The notes beneath the pieces are model-generated. The model was given only the letters and a program-made list of their open reading frames with translations, had not been told where the DNA came from and did no database searches. A DNA stretch of 39,667 nt from CAZJYI01 sp964550025 (GTDB lineage: Bacteria; Verrucomicrobiota; Kiritimatiellia; UBA8416; CAYOBW01). Below, piece by piece: positions 8,858-18,357 of the stretch. Where the stretch lies: NCBI GenBank assembly GCA_964550025.1, contig CAZJYI010000112.1, positions 1-39,667 of the forward strand, read 5' to 3'. Within the stretch, counting starts at the first letter, position 1; every line of letters begins with the position of its first letter. Both the position numbers and the translations under genes were made by a program.

Positions 8858-9075
8858 AGACGCCATGCGAAAAGGGTCAGACGCCGATTCTACCCGGAAA
8901 TGACCATGAAAAGGGGACACACGTTGAAGGGAGAGACGAAGTAATGAGATTAAGTAATGAGATTACGAAGGGCTGGCCTCCGGTTACTTTGTCTCTTTAC
9001 TTAATCTCTTTACTTGATCTGCTCCCCTGTACGCCGCGAAACTAGCGCAAGCCCTTTTCGCATGGGGTCTAGCTA
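8853..9075. mobile_element. MITE-like element, 211 bp, with 18-bp terminal inverted repeats and 6-bp target duplication
   Basis: The ends are GACGCCATGCGAAAAGGG (8859-8876) and the reverse complement of GACCCCATGCGAAAAGGG (9052-9069), matching at 17 of 18 positions. They are flanked by TAGCTA direct repeats at 8853-8858 and 9070-9075. Inside are two 24-bp arms (8939-8962 and 8992-9015) complementary at 22 of 24 positions, each made of a 13-bp direct repeat. There is no coding capacity, so any transposase would act in trans. The insertion creates the TAG stop (9071-9069 on the minus strand) of the giant LamG gene. Confidence 0.85.
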
Positions 9076-12000
9076 CCCCCACCCCCGATCGTGTCGCCCA
9101 GCAGGAAGCGCGGTTCGGCGCCCGATGCGTCGGCGTCCTCCTTGATTACCCAGAACACGGTGCGAATCGTGTTGAGTTTCGGGAAGATGAAATGACTGCC
9201 GTTGGATCCGTCGAAGCGTACGACCGGCTTGCCGTTGAGCTGGTCGGCGATCCACTGCGGCGCAACGGTCCAGCGCGTCAGGTGGCGCCCCGCACCGGAC
9301 TGGTCGGGCCAGGTTGTCACGGCCGCACCGTTGGTCAGGCCGCTGATAGCGTCGGCCGCCACCCAGAGGGCCGGGTCGGCGACGCGTCCCGGCAGAGGCG
9401 AAGACGCGGGGTAGTACCTGGATGACAGGTAGCCTTCGACCAGCTCCATCTCATTCTCGCTCAAGGCCCGCGAGTAGACGAGGACTTCGGCGATGTCTCC
9501 ACCGTAAAAGCCGGGAACGGCCTTGGACGCCCCGAGCGTGGCCCCCTCGAACGACACGAGCGGAGTCACCGTGCCGTTGGCGCCGAACGCCTCGCCGTTC
9601 CAGAGCGTGCGGCGGTTGCCCGAAACGGTATCCAGCACGAAGGCCCATGTGCTCAAGCGCTGCACCACGTGGCCGGGAACGCCCATGTTGTAGTCGTTGC
9701 CCCAGTGGGCATGCGTCAGCGTCGTGTTGTTGCGGTAACCGAGGTGCAGGTTATTCTGGGCCAGCGGAATGCTGCCGGCCAGGAAGTACCCGTTGCCGCC
9801 CGAGCGGCGGCGCCCTTCGACCATGATGACCGTGTAGTCGGTTCCCGCCAGGAAAGTCCCGTCGAACGGCAGGTTGTCGTTCACGCCGTCAAAACGCACG
9901 GCCCCCTTGCCGTTGAGCAGTCCGCCCGGGTCCGCCACGTACGCCGGCTGTTCGCCCGCCACATCCTGCACGGCGTGCCGCCCGCTCCCGGAGAGATCCT
10001 GCCAAAGCGCCACGGCGCCGCCATTCGGGGCACCGACGGCATCCCCGGCAACCCAGAAGGCCAGGTCGTTCGTGACGGGCAAACCCGGGTTAGCGGCAAA
10101 AACGGCCGTCAGCGTATGGTTCGACGTAACGTCGTCTATCCGGTAGCTCAGGCGCGCGCCGAGGGACTCACCGTCGAGCAGCACGTCGGCCACGTGGTGA
10201 CCGGCATCCGCCACGATCGCGAACCTCTCACTGTCCTCGCCATGCGTCACGTCCGCGGCCGGGGCCGGAGTGATGGATCCGTTGGCGGACTGGGCCACCG
10301 CAATCGAGTACGTGTTGATCTCGAAGAGGGCCTCGATGGTGTGATCGTTCGTGACCCCCGTGAACTGGTGACTTGCAGGTGTACCGATCGGATTCCCGTC
10401 CACAACGACACTCGCCAGCGAATGCCCTTCCTCCGGCGTGAACGTGTACACGGCGCTGTCGGCGCCGGCGGCAACGTGGGCAACGGCACTGGGCGAAATC
10501 GACCCGCCTGTGCCGGCGTAGGGCGAAACGGCGTACTGCCCGACCGGCGGCGTCTGGAAGCTGACCGACGGGCTAGCCCAGGCCGTGGCGAAGGCGTTGC
10601 TCGCGAAAAAGCGGTAGTGGTACGTCGTGCCAGCGGACAGGCCGGTGACAGGAACGGCCAGCGTCCCCTCGGCACTGAGGCCCAGCACGTTCGTGTTGCC
10701 CCAGGCGGACCCGCTTTCGCCCGCGTCCATGTCACCCCAGTAGAGCGTGACCGCCGTGGCCAACGTGCCCGCCGAGAGCAACTCGCCATTGAGCGTCGCC
10801 GACATGCCCGCGACCTCCGTCGGCGCGCGGTTCTCGACAACCGGGGCGCCCTCGACCATCTCGGCGGTCGCGAAGGCGGCGTTGGACGCCTGGTTCATGA
10901 ACGCGGCCCAGATCCAGTTGGTGGAGCGCGCCGTGTTGGACACGCGCACCTCGTCGATCATGCCGTTAAAGGGGTTGTTGTTGTCGCGAATGTCGCGCCC
11001 GATGCCGCACGAGATATTGCCGTCCATCCAGCGGATGCCGTTGGTCGGGTCATGCGAGACGGCAAACGCGCCATCGAGGTAGATGCGCCCTTCGCTGCCT
11101 TCGCGCACGGTCGTGATGTGGCGCCACGTGCCGTCGGCCACGACCTCGCTGGTGTTGGTGGTGAAGCCGTAGCCGCCCCGGTAGCACCAGAAACGGGCCT
11201 GACCGGCCGCGGTCAGATGCACCTGCCACTCCCCGTTGTAGCCTCCGTTGCGTTGCTGAAAGACGATCTGATTGGCCCTGGCCGACGTTCTGACCCAGCC
11301 GCTGAACGTGAACGAATCGTTCCCGCTGATGGAGGCCCGGTTGCCGCAGTCAATCTCCTCGTTGCCGACGAAGCTGTGGCCGTAGCCGATCTTCCCGGAC
11401 GCCGGGTCCGGCTCGGCAGGTCTTCCGTAGGCGTCGTTGGCGCCGGAGTCGATGACGGTCATTGCGTCGAGGTGCCAGACCCCCGTGTATCCCTCACTCC
11501 AGACCGTGCCGTCGCGCGTGTACCCGGGGGCATTGTGGCTCGTCTTGATGCCGTACTTTGCTTGCAGGTACATGCCGACGCTGTCTAATTCGTCGGCGCT
11601 CAGAGCACGGTTGTAGACGATGAGCTCCGCCATGTCGCCCTCGTAGGAGCGGTTGGGCAGGTTGTGGCACAGGCCGACATACAGCGCGGTCATCGGCCAC
11701 TGGAATGCCGTGGTCGCCACGTTGAGCTGCATGGACTCCCCGCCGTTGCGCGTGTTCAGTACGGTGTTGCCGCTCGAGCCCATGACGGTCAGGACATGCG
11801 CACGGTCATAGCGCACGGAGTTCCAACCCGAAAAGACATTGACCGTATCATTGCGCACTCGCAGGCGGTGGTTCTGCGTCCACGTGCCAAAGTCCAGCAT
11901 GTGGCCGGTGTCTGTCCCGATCACTTCGCTGCCCTGCGAGGGGGCCGTCTCCGGCTTCACCACCATGATGACCGTCCGGTCGTCATTGGTCGCCATCCCG

Positions 12001-15000
12001 AGGTCGACCGGGCCGAGACCGACCCCGTCGTCTGCCGGGTCATCAAAACGCACACCGGGCATGCCGCCAAACTCCGGGATGCTGTCGACCAGCGTCGGCT
12101 GGCGGGTCGCGTTTGTCTGCGACACGCTCCCCCCATTGCCGGACTGGTCAAGCCAGTTGGTCACGTTGCCCGACCCGTCGATCAGGACGCCGGCATCGCC
12201 CTTCAGCCAGAGGACACAGCCGGTGACATTCGTCGGAGCCGTGGCGGACTCGACCATTCCGACGTTGCCCCAATACGCCCAGATGTAGGTCCCCACCTGC
12301 AGCTCGGGCACGCGCGCCCAGACGACCGAATCTCCGTCCGGGTTCCAGGTCTCCACCTCGTGCGCAATCACCGTCTCGCCATCTTCCTCGGTGAAACGCA
12401 AGTCCACACCCAATTCCGATTCGAAGCCATCGTAGCGGAATCCCGCAATGTGTTCGCCCAACGTCACGAGCGCCGGGAAGTTCGTCAGGGTCTCGGAACG
12501 CGTGTAGCCCGGGAACGTGATCTTCACGCGGTGCGCATAGTCGCCGCTGTCCACGGCGTTTTGCCAAACGAGCAGAGCGGTCGATGCCGAATCATTGGCC
12601 GCGTTGCGATCCGTCTCGGCCATGGCCGTGATCGCGGCCGTGTTGGACACGACACCGTAGCCGATGCCGACGTCGATCCTCGCGGTGATCGTCAAGGTCG
12701 TCGACGCGTTGCCCGCAAGAGCGCCGATATCCCATTCCCCGTTGCCGTCGTCGTACGTACCGCCGGAATGAGACTGGTAAGAGAAGAGGGACGGAACAAG
12801 GTCGGTGACGACCACGCCGGAGGCATTGGTCGGGCCGCTGTTGGTCACCATGATCGTGTACTCAACCGTTCCCCCCTGGAGCGCGGCCGGCCCGGCCGCC
12901 GTCGGGACCGTCTGGCCAAGCGCCGTCTGCGTCAGGCTCAGGGCCAGGTCAAGAGTGGCCGGGTCAACGTAGGCCGTGTCCACGCCGTACTTCTGTTCGA
13001 GGTAGTAACCGACGCGGTTGCGGTCGACCTCATCCAGGGCCTCGTTCAGGACGATCAGCTCGGCGATCTGCCCCTGGTACGTGGCGCCGACTTCGAAGCG
13101 GTGGCCCGTTGGATTCCACGTTCCCGTCGTGGCCTCGCTCTTTCTGAGCTGGCCATTCTGCCAGGCAGCCTGGAAGACTCCGGCTTCGTTTTCCAGGCAC
13201 CAGATGCTGTTCTGATCCGTGCCGGCGTTGCCCCAGAACATCCGCCCGGGTTCAGCCGACTGGCCGTAGTCGAAATAGTTGTTGCCGTTGCTCCACGGAA
13301 GGTGAACGCTGAAGCGGGTGGCACTCCAGGGCTGGGAACGATAGAGGTGGCTGTTCTGACCGAGGGTGCTGGCCTTCGAAACCACGAAGATCGTGGCGTT
13401 GCTCGTGGGCCAATCCGTATTCATCGCCGCGTTCGTCATCGACTGCCCGCCCGCGAAGTCGACCGCCGGCCCACCGTTGAAGCCGTTGGTCAGGAAGGTC
13501 GGCTGAAGCTGGGCTGCGGGCTGGAACAGGTCGTTCGTGTGCCCCGACAACTCGGGCCAGGTGTCGACGAGCGCGCCGTGCCCGAGCCCCAGCTTGTCGG
13601 CCTGGATCCAGAAGGCGATCGATGACGTGCGCATCCCCTCGGGCAGCGCCGCGAACTCGGCCGTCAGGGCGTGATGGCCCGTAACCGCGGTGAACTGATG
13701 GCTCGCCACGGCTCCCAGGGACGCGCCGTCGGCCTTGACGTCGACCAGGTAGTACCCGGCATCGGCCGCGATTGTGAAGAGCTCGCTGTCCGTACCGTAG
13801 GCGACCGCCTGGGCCGGGTCGGGAGTGATCGTGCCACCGACGGCCTGTGCCACGGTGACGGTGTGCATGTTGGGACCGAACAGCGCCTGGATCGTGTGGT
13901 TGGCGGTCACGTTGGTGAACTGGTGGCTCGCCACCGGGCCCAGCGCCGTCGTGCCGTCGACAATCACGTTCGTCAGGTGATAGCCCGTGTCCGCGGTGAA
14001 GGTGTAGACGGAGCTGTCCTCACCCGAGTTGAGGCCTTCGGTCACGTCGGGAGAAACGGACCCGTTGGGCCCCGCCGACGGATCGATGGACAAGTAGCCC
14101 GGCAGCTTCGTGCGGAAAAGCGCGGACGGCGTTGCCCAGGCCGTTCCCAGCGCATTGCTGGCGAAGAACGTGTAGAAGGTGGGGGTGTCTTCCGTGAGAA
14201 GCGAGAGGAGCTGGCTGACCGGCCCCTCCTCAATAACGACGGGCGTACTCGTAGCGCCCCAGTTGTCGGGAGTCGTCCCGCCGTCCCCCGTCCCCCAGTA
14301 CATCCACACGGTCGTGGGGATGTCCGCCGTGGACAGCAGGCCGTTGGCCCGGGCCTCGTGGTCGGTCACCTCCGTCGCCGGCAGGTTCGCGATTGCGGGC
14401 CCGGGGCCGGAAACGGCGCCCATGCTCACGAAGCTGGCGTAGTCCGACGCGTTGGCGTACGCGGCGCCCACCCAGTCGGACGAGCGCACGATGTCTGCCA
14501 CGCGCACCTCGTCCACGACACCGCTGAACCAGTAGTCGCCCGCGCCTTCGGTCGCTCCCGCCCCGATCCGCAGCGGGTAGGCCGTGTTGGGAACAAGCGC
14601 TGAAGCTACGGGGCCGTACGCCGTTCCGTTGACGTAGTACCCCATGTAGGCGCCGTCGTAGGTCATGACCAGGTGCACCCACTGGTCCAGCATCACGCCC
14701 GGACCGGTGACGGTGCCCCATCCCCCTGCGCGCCCCACCCAGTACTGCCAGGTGTCGTTGTTCGCGGCATAGGCGATATAGCCGGCGGGGTTCCCACGCG
14801 ACGTGACGGGTGAGCTGTACTGTCCCAGACCGCCCTTCACGCTGGCCCAGCAGCTCACGGAGAAGACACTCGGGTTGAGCGCCGCGGCATACGGCACGTC
14901 GATCTTGTGGTTCAACCCGTAGAAATCCTGGGCCGGCCCGAGCAGGCCTTCCGTGACCCGCACGGGCTGAACGCCGGAGACGCCGTCGTGCAACGCCATG

Positions 15001-18000
15001 GTGCTGTCGGCGTAAGGGAAACCCGCCTCCGCCAGGTGCCAGACGCCGCGGAAGGTGCCGTCCCAGGCGGCGCCGTGCGTCAGCCACTCGGGCGCATCGC
15101 CGGTCAGGACCGAAGGATTGCCCCAATAGGCGGTGATCGTCGTGTTGTTCGTCAGACCCGGGATCTGCACCCATACATAGGACGTACCCCCGGTGCCCCA
15201 CTGCTCGATCTCGTGGTTCAGGGCCGCGCTGCTTCCCTTCAGTGTGAATCGCAGATCCAGCCCCTCCTCAGAAGCGCACTGCGCGTACGCGAAACGGTCA
15301 ATCCCGGCCTCGCTGATCTTCACGAGCGCGGGGAAATTCGTCAGAACCTGTGCTCCCGCGTAACCGTCAAAGGTGATATCGGCGGAATAGGCCGCCTGTG
15401 CGGGATCGAACGCGGCTGCCGTGCCGTATCCGGTGTCCAGACCGTACTTTGTCTCGAGGTAAACACCCACCGCGTTGTGCTCCTCGGGCGTCAGGGCGTG
15501 GTCGAACATCAGCACCTCGGCCACGTCGCCGCTGTAATGTCTGTTCGCGTTCGCCCACGTCCCCAGCGCCGCACCGGGATATGCCGTCAAGGGCGCAAGG
15601 CTACGGTCACCGCCAAGCATTTCGCCGTTCAAGTACGTGGCACGGCCGCGTTGATCGGCGGTACTGAGACCAAGCGCAAAGATGTTGATTCCCGAGTCGG
15701 CGTAGGAGGGAACATCCATGTTGTAGTCGTTCGCGTACTGCGCATGCGTGAAGACGCCGTTGAGCCGGTATCCGATGTGCATGTTCTGGTTGGCGGCGCC
15801 AACCGATCCGATGAAGATGTAGTTGTCGGGGGTGGGCGTCGAACGGCGCTCGACGATGAAGACGGTGTAGTCGGTGTTCACCACGACACCACCGTCGAAG
15901 TACATTCCGTCCCCGGCGCCGTCGAACCGCAGAGCGGGCTGCCCGTTCATGGCCGTTTCCTTGAAGACGGGCATGCGATCGAGCTGGATCTGTGTTGCGT
16001 CGTTGTCGTTGCCGGACCAGTCTTTCAGGATACTCACGCGCGAACCGTCCGGGGCGGCGAGCTCGGATGCATCCCACCAGAGCGCCAGGCCGGCCGCCTC
16101 CACCGGAAACGTGCGAAGTGTCGATGCATCGCTCCAGGCACCCCCGGCCGTGAACCGGTAGTGGTAGACCGTAGCCGCCGAGAGCGTCGCAACGGGATAG
16201 GCCAGGTCCGCGGGGGACGAAAAGGAGCCGACAGTAGCCACGTTCTGCCAGGCCCCGGTCGACGTACCGCCGTCCACCGTTCCCCAGCACACGGTCACAT
16301 CGGTCGCGCCGCCCACCCAGGCCAACTCACCGTTGAGCGTGGCGGAAGTCGCAGACACGTCCGTCGCGTCGCGGACGGTGACGACGTCGGAGTAGGTCAG
16401 GAACGTATCGTGGTTGGCCACCACGTCGTAGGCGGCCTTGACCCAGTCGGCGGAGCGTACCGTGTCGGACAAGCGCACCTCGTCGAGCTTGCCGTTCCAG
16501 TTGTACTCGTTGTAGTTCGCGTCGTTGCCCATGACAAACGGCCACACCGCATTGTCCACCACGGGTGTGCAGGGCACGTCGCCTTTGAACTCACCATTCC
16601 CGTAGGCGTGGATCGTGGCACCGTCGTAAACAACAGTGATCAGTTCCCACTGACCGTTGCGCCAGCCGTCGACCATTGTCGGGCGCGTGCCCGATGAGAC
16701 GGCGCTTCCCGCCATGAACATCTGCTGGTCGGAGTTGAGCTGATGCCCGATCTCCCAGCCATGGGTGGCATTGTAGATGTCCTTCTTGTTGAGAAGGCGT
16801 TCCCATTGGTTGTTGGCGTCCCGCTCGTACGTCACCCACACCGACGCGCTGAACCGGCTTCCCATCTCGATACTCGGCGAGCTCGGAACAGAGACGTAGC
16901 CACGATTTCCGACACCGGCGCTGCCCGGCAAGTCAATGCATTGGCCGACCATCCCGTCGTACGAATGCGTCACACCCACCGTTCCGCCGGCGGTGCCGTG
17001 GTTCCCGTTGGCGGTAGAGTCCCGGGCATCGACGCCGTTCATGTGCCATACCCCGGCGTAGCTTCCCATCCAGGCCGACCCGTCCGTCGCATAGGCGGGA
17101 AGGCTGGAGTCCCCGGCGTTGCCCCAATAGGCCCAAAAGACCGTGCCGTTGGTCAGCGCGGGCACTCGCACCCATACGAGCGACGTCCCGTTCGTGTCCC
17201 AGTTGTCGATATCGAAGCTCAGCGCCTCGTTGGAACCGTCCAGCCCGAAACGCAGGTCGCCGCCGGCGGCGGAGGCAAAGTCACTATAGTCAAAGGCCGG
17301 CCCGGGATTGAGTTCCACGAGCACCGGGAAGTTCGTCAGCATCTCCGAACCCGTGTAGCCCGTCACTTCGATCCGACGCTTGTGCGCGAAATCGCCGGGT
17401 GTGACGGTTGGCGGGGCGGCGTAGGCCGTCGCGATCCCGTACTTGTCGGCGAGATAACGCCCGACGGCGCTCTCTTCACGCTCGGTGAGCACTCGCTCGT
17501 AGACGATGATCTCCGCCACCAGCCCGCGGAAGTTCAGCCCCAGGCTGAGGTGTTTGCCTGCCGGGTTGAAGCTCCCGTTTCCGGTCTTCTGCATGTAGAC
17601 GGTGCCGTTTTTCACGGCGGCCATCGCGTTGTTCCCGGCGCGCATGTGCCAGATCGCGGGGTCCGTCCCCATGTTGTTCCGAGACGTGAACAAGCGCCCG
17701 CCGCCGCTAATGTTCCCGAAATCCCAGTAGACGTTTCCATTGTTGTGCGGAAAATGTGTCAGAAAACGGTTGTTGTTGGCATCCGGTACGGCAAACAGCA
17801 GGTTGTTGCTCTGGTTGACGGTTTCCAGCTTTGCGACCAGGAACCAGGACACGGCGGTTCTCGGCCAGTCGGCGCTCAGCACCAGGTTGGTCAAGGAATG
17901 GCTGCCGCCAAAGCGCACCGCGGGCATGCCGCCGATAGCATTGGTCGCATAGGCAGGCCGTGCGTTGGTCGCCGGCTGCATGAGGTCTGCCCCGTTCTCC

Positions 18001-18161
18001 GACCGGTCCGGCCAGGCCGCAACCGGGGCGTTGTTCGTCAGCCCGGTCAACTCGGAGGCGTCTAAGTGAAACACAAGACCGGCTTCGCTCGGCAAACCGG
18101 CATGAACAGCCCCAGCCAGGACAAGGCCAAGAAGACAGATCACCCCTATCATTCGTTTCAT
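9069..18161 (-). CDS. Giant secreted multidomain LamG/DUF2341 protein, truncated by an insertion
   Basis: 3030 residues with a signal peptide (MKRMIGVICLLGLVLAGAVHA). Visible modules, approximate residues: LamG-like 25-245; DUF2341 257-350; LamG 370-590; fibronectin-like linker about 605-690; LamG 690-920; DUF2341 927-1015; LamG 1037-1240; linker about 1257-1350; two bacterial repeat domains ending in hTI.ALF (about 1355-1510); LamG 1517-1732; DUF11 1739-1867; DUF2341 1874-1965; LamG 1985-2205; LamG 2225-2423; linker and two more bacterial repeat domains (2435-2695); LamG 2702-2914; a cut LamG 2929-3030. These are glycan- or protein-binding modules, so a surface adhesin or binding protein is likely. 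GGGAGG lies ten bases before the ATG. The stop is made by the element at 8859-9069; the ancestral length was about 3146 residues. No catalytic domain and no PEP-CTERM or LPXTG anchor is seen. Confidence 0.92.
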   Translation of the reverse strand: MKRMIGVICLLGLVLAGAVHAGLPSEAGLVFHLDASELTGLTNNAPVAAWPDRSENGADLMQPATNARPAYATNAIGGMPAVRFGGSHSLTNLVLSADWPRTAVSWFLVAKLETVNQSNNLLFAVPDANNNRFLTHFPHNNGNVYWDFGNISGGGRLFTSRNNMGTDPAIWHMRAGNNAMAAVKNGTVYMQKTGNGSFNPAGKHLSLGLNFRGLVAEIIVYERVLTEREESAVGRYLADKYGIATAYAAPPTVTPGDFAHKRRIEVTGYTGSEMLTNFPVLVELNPGPAFDYSDFASAAGGDLRFGLDGSNEALSFDIDNWDTNGTSLVWVRVPALTNGTVFWAYWGNAGDSSLPAYATDGSAWMGSYAGVWHMNGVDARDSTANGNHGTAGGTVGVTHSYDGMVGQCIDLPGSAGVGNRGYVSVPSSPSIEMGSRFSASVWVTYERDANNQWERLLNKKDIYNATHGWEIGHQLNSDQQMFMAGSAVSSGTRPTMVDGWRNGQWELITVVYDGATIHAYGNGEFKGDVPCTPVVDNAVWPFVMGNDANYNEYNWNGKLDEVRLSDTVRSADWVKAAYDVVANHDTFLTYSDVVTVRDATDVSATSATLNGELAWVGGATDVTVCWGTVDGGTSTGAWQNVATVGSFSSPADLAYPVATLSAATVYHYRFTAGGAWSDASTLRTFPVEAAGLALWWDASELAAPDGSRVSILKDWSGNDNDATQIQLDRMPVFKETAMNGQPALRFDGAGDGMYFDGGVVVNTDYTVFIVERRSTPTPDNYIFIGSVGAANQNMHIGYRLNGVFTHAQYANDYNMDVPSYADSGINIFALGLSTADQRGRATYLNGEMLGGDRSLAPLTAYPGAALGTWANANRHYSGDVAEVLMFDHALTPEEHNAVGVYLETKYGLDTGYGTAAAFDPAQAAYSADITFDGYAGAQVLTNFPALVKISEAGIDRFAYAQCASEEGLDLRFTLKGSSAALNHEIEQWGTGGTSYVWVQIPGLTNNTTITAYWGNPSVLTGDAPEWLTHGAAWDGTFRGVWHLAEAGFPYADSTMALHDGVSGVQPVRVTEGLLGPAQDFYGLNHKIDVPYAAALNPSVFSVSCWASVKGGLGQYSSPVTSRGNPAGYIAYAANNDTWQYWVGRAGGWGTVTGPGVMLDQWVHLVMTYDGAYMGYYVNGTAYGPVASALVPNTAYPLRIGAGATEGAGDYWFSGVVDEVRVADIVRSSDWVGAAYANASDYASFVSMGAVSGPGPAIANLPATEVTDHEARANGLLSTADIPTTVWMYWGTGDGGTTPDNWGATSTPVVIEEGPVSQLLSLLTEDTPTFYTFFASNALGTAWATPSALFRTKLPGYLSIDPSAGPNGSVSPDVTEGLNSGEDSSVYTFTADTGYHLTNVIVDGTTALGPVASHQFTNVTANHTIQALFGPNMHTVTVAQAVGGTITPDPAQAVAYGTDSELFTIAADAGYYLVDVKADGASLGAVASHQFTAVTGHHALTAEFAALPEGMRTSSIAFWIQADKLGLGHGALVDTWPELSGHTNDLFQPAAQLQPTFLTNGFNGGPAVDFAGGQSMTNAAMNTDWPTSNATIFVVSKASTLGQNSHLYRSQPWSATRFSVHLPWSNGNNYFDYGQSAEPGRMFWGNAGTDQNSIWCLENEAGVFQAAWQNGQLRKSEATTGTWNPTGHRFEVGATYQGQIAELIVLNEALDEVDRNRVGYYLEQKYGVDTAYVDPATLDLALSLTQTALGQTVPTAAGPAALQGGTVEYTIMVTNSGPTNASGVVVTDLVPSLFSYQSHSGGTYDDGNGEWDIGALAGNASTTLTITARIDVGIGYGVVSNTAAITAMAETDRNAANDSASTALLVWQNAVDSGDYAHRVKITFPGYTRSETLTNFPALVTLGEHIAGFRYDGFESELGVDLRFTEEDGETVIAHEVETWNPDGDSVVWARVPELQVGTYIWAYWGNVGMVESATAPTNVTGCVLWLKGDAGVLIDGSGNVTNWLDQSGNGGSVSQTNATRQPTLVDSIPEFGGMPGVRFDDPADDGVGLGPVDLGMATNDDRTVIMVVKPETAPSQGSEVIGTDTGHMLDFGTWTQNHRLRVRNDTVNVFSGWNSVRYDRAHVLTVMGSSGNTVLNTRNGGESMQLNVATTAFQWPMTALYVGLCHNLPNRSYEGDMAELIVYNRALSADELDSVGMYLQAKYGIKTSHNAPGYTRDGTVWSEGYTGVWHLDAMTVIDSGANDAYGRPAEPDPASGKIGYGHSFVGNEEIDCGNRASISGNDSFTFSGWVRTSARANQIVFQQRNGGYNGEWQVHLTAAGQARFWCYRGGYGFTTNTSEVVADGTWRHITTVREGSEGRIYLDGAFAVSHDPTNGIRWMDGNISCGIGRDIRDNNNPFNGMIDEVRVSNTARSTNWIWAAFMNQASNAAFATAEMVEGAPVVENRAPTEVAGMSATLNGELLSAGTLATAVTLYWGDMDAGESGSAWGNTNVLGLSAEGTLAVPVTGLSAGTTYHYRFFASNAFATAWASPSVSFQTPPVGQYAVSPYAGTGGSISPSAVAHVAAGADSAVYTFTPEEGHSLASVVVDGNPIGTPASHQFTGVTNDHTIEALFEINTYSIAVAQSANGSITPAPAADVTHGEDSERFAIVADAGHHVADVLLDGESLGARLSYRIDDVTSNHTLTAVFAANPGLPVTNDLAFWVAGDAVGAPNGGAVALWQDLSGSGRHAVQDVAGEQPAYVADPGGLLNGKGAVRFDGVNDNLPFDGTFLAGTDYTVIMVEGRRRSGGNGYFLAGSIPLAQNNLHLGYRNNTTLTHAHWGNDYNMGVPGHVVQRLSTWAFVLDTVSGNRRTLWNGEAFGANGTVTPLVSFEGATLGASKAVPGFYGGDIAEVLVYSRALSENEMELVEGYLSSRYYPASSPLPGRVADPALWVAADAISGLTNGAAVTTWPDQSGAGRHLTRWTVAPQWIADQLNGKPVVRFDGSNGSHFIFPKLNTIRTVFWVIKEDADASGAEPRFLLGDTIGGGGS

Positions 18162-18307
18162 GTGTATCAGACCTCCCGTTTCAGTTGCGCGCGATTGTCA
18201 CATATATGCTACTATCGCCTACGCAGGGAGATCAAGGGCAATCCGCTCGGAGATCCCTACACCGCGACCCTCCGCACTTCGCACCCAAATAGAGCGAAAA
18301 GCGTCGT

Positions 18308-18336
18308 TTGACAGAAGAGCCGCATTGCACTACTCT
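18308..18336 (+). promoter_or_regulatory. Candidate promoter of the ROK-type regulator
   Basis: TTGACA (18308-18313), a 17-bp spacer and TACTCT (18331-18336), 22 bp before the ATG at 18358, with AGGAGGA in between. The -35 match is perfect and the -10 is weak. The 196-bp gap to the giant LamG gene must hold both divergent promoters. Confidence 0.5.
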
Positions 18337-18357
18337 TGGAATCAGGAGGAACGAGAA

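Noticed and set aside
8504..8920. Independent 138-codon gene at the end of the LamG locus
   Set aside because: Its first 21 or so codons lie in the MITE-like element, and the rest is the missing end of the last LamG module of the giant protein.
9669..13625. Two very long plus-strand open frames (639 and 653 codons) opposite the giant LamG gene
   Set aside because: Their translations are Arg/Val/His-rich with no domains or signal. They are antisense shadows of GC-rich coding sequence; the minus-strand frame has a signal peptide, repeated domains and a ribosome-binding site.
18162..18300. A defined promoter and operator for the giant LamG gene
   Set aside because: Several weak TTGATC/TATA-like matches and a GGAGATC direct repeat are present, but none stands out enough to annotate.
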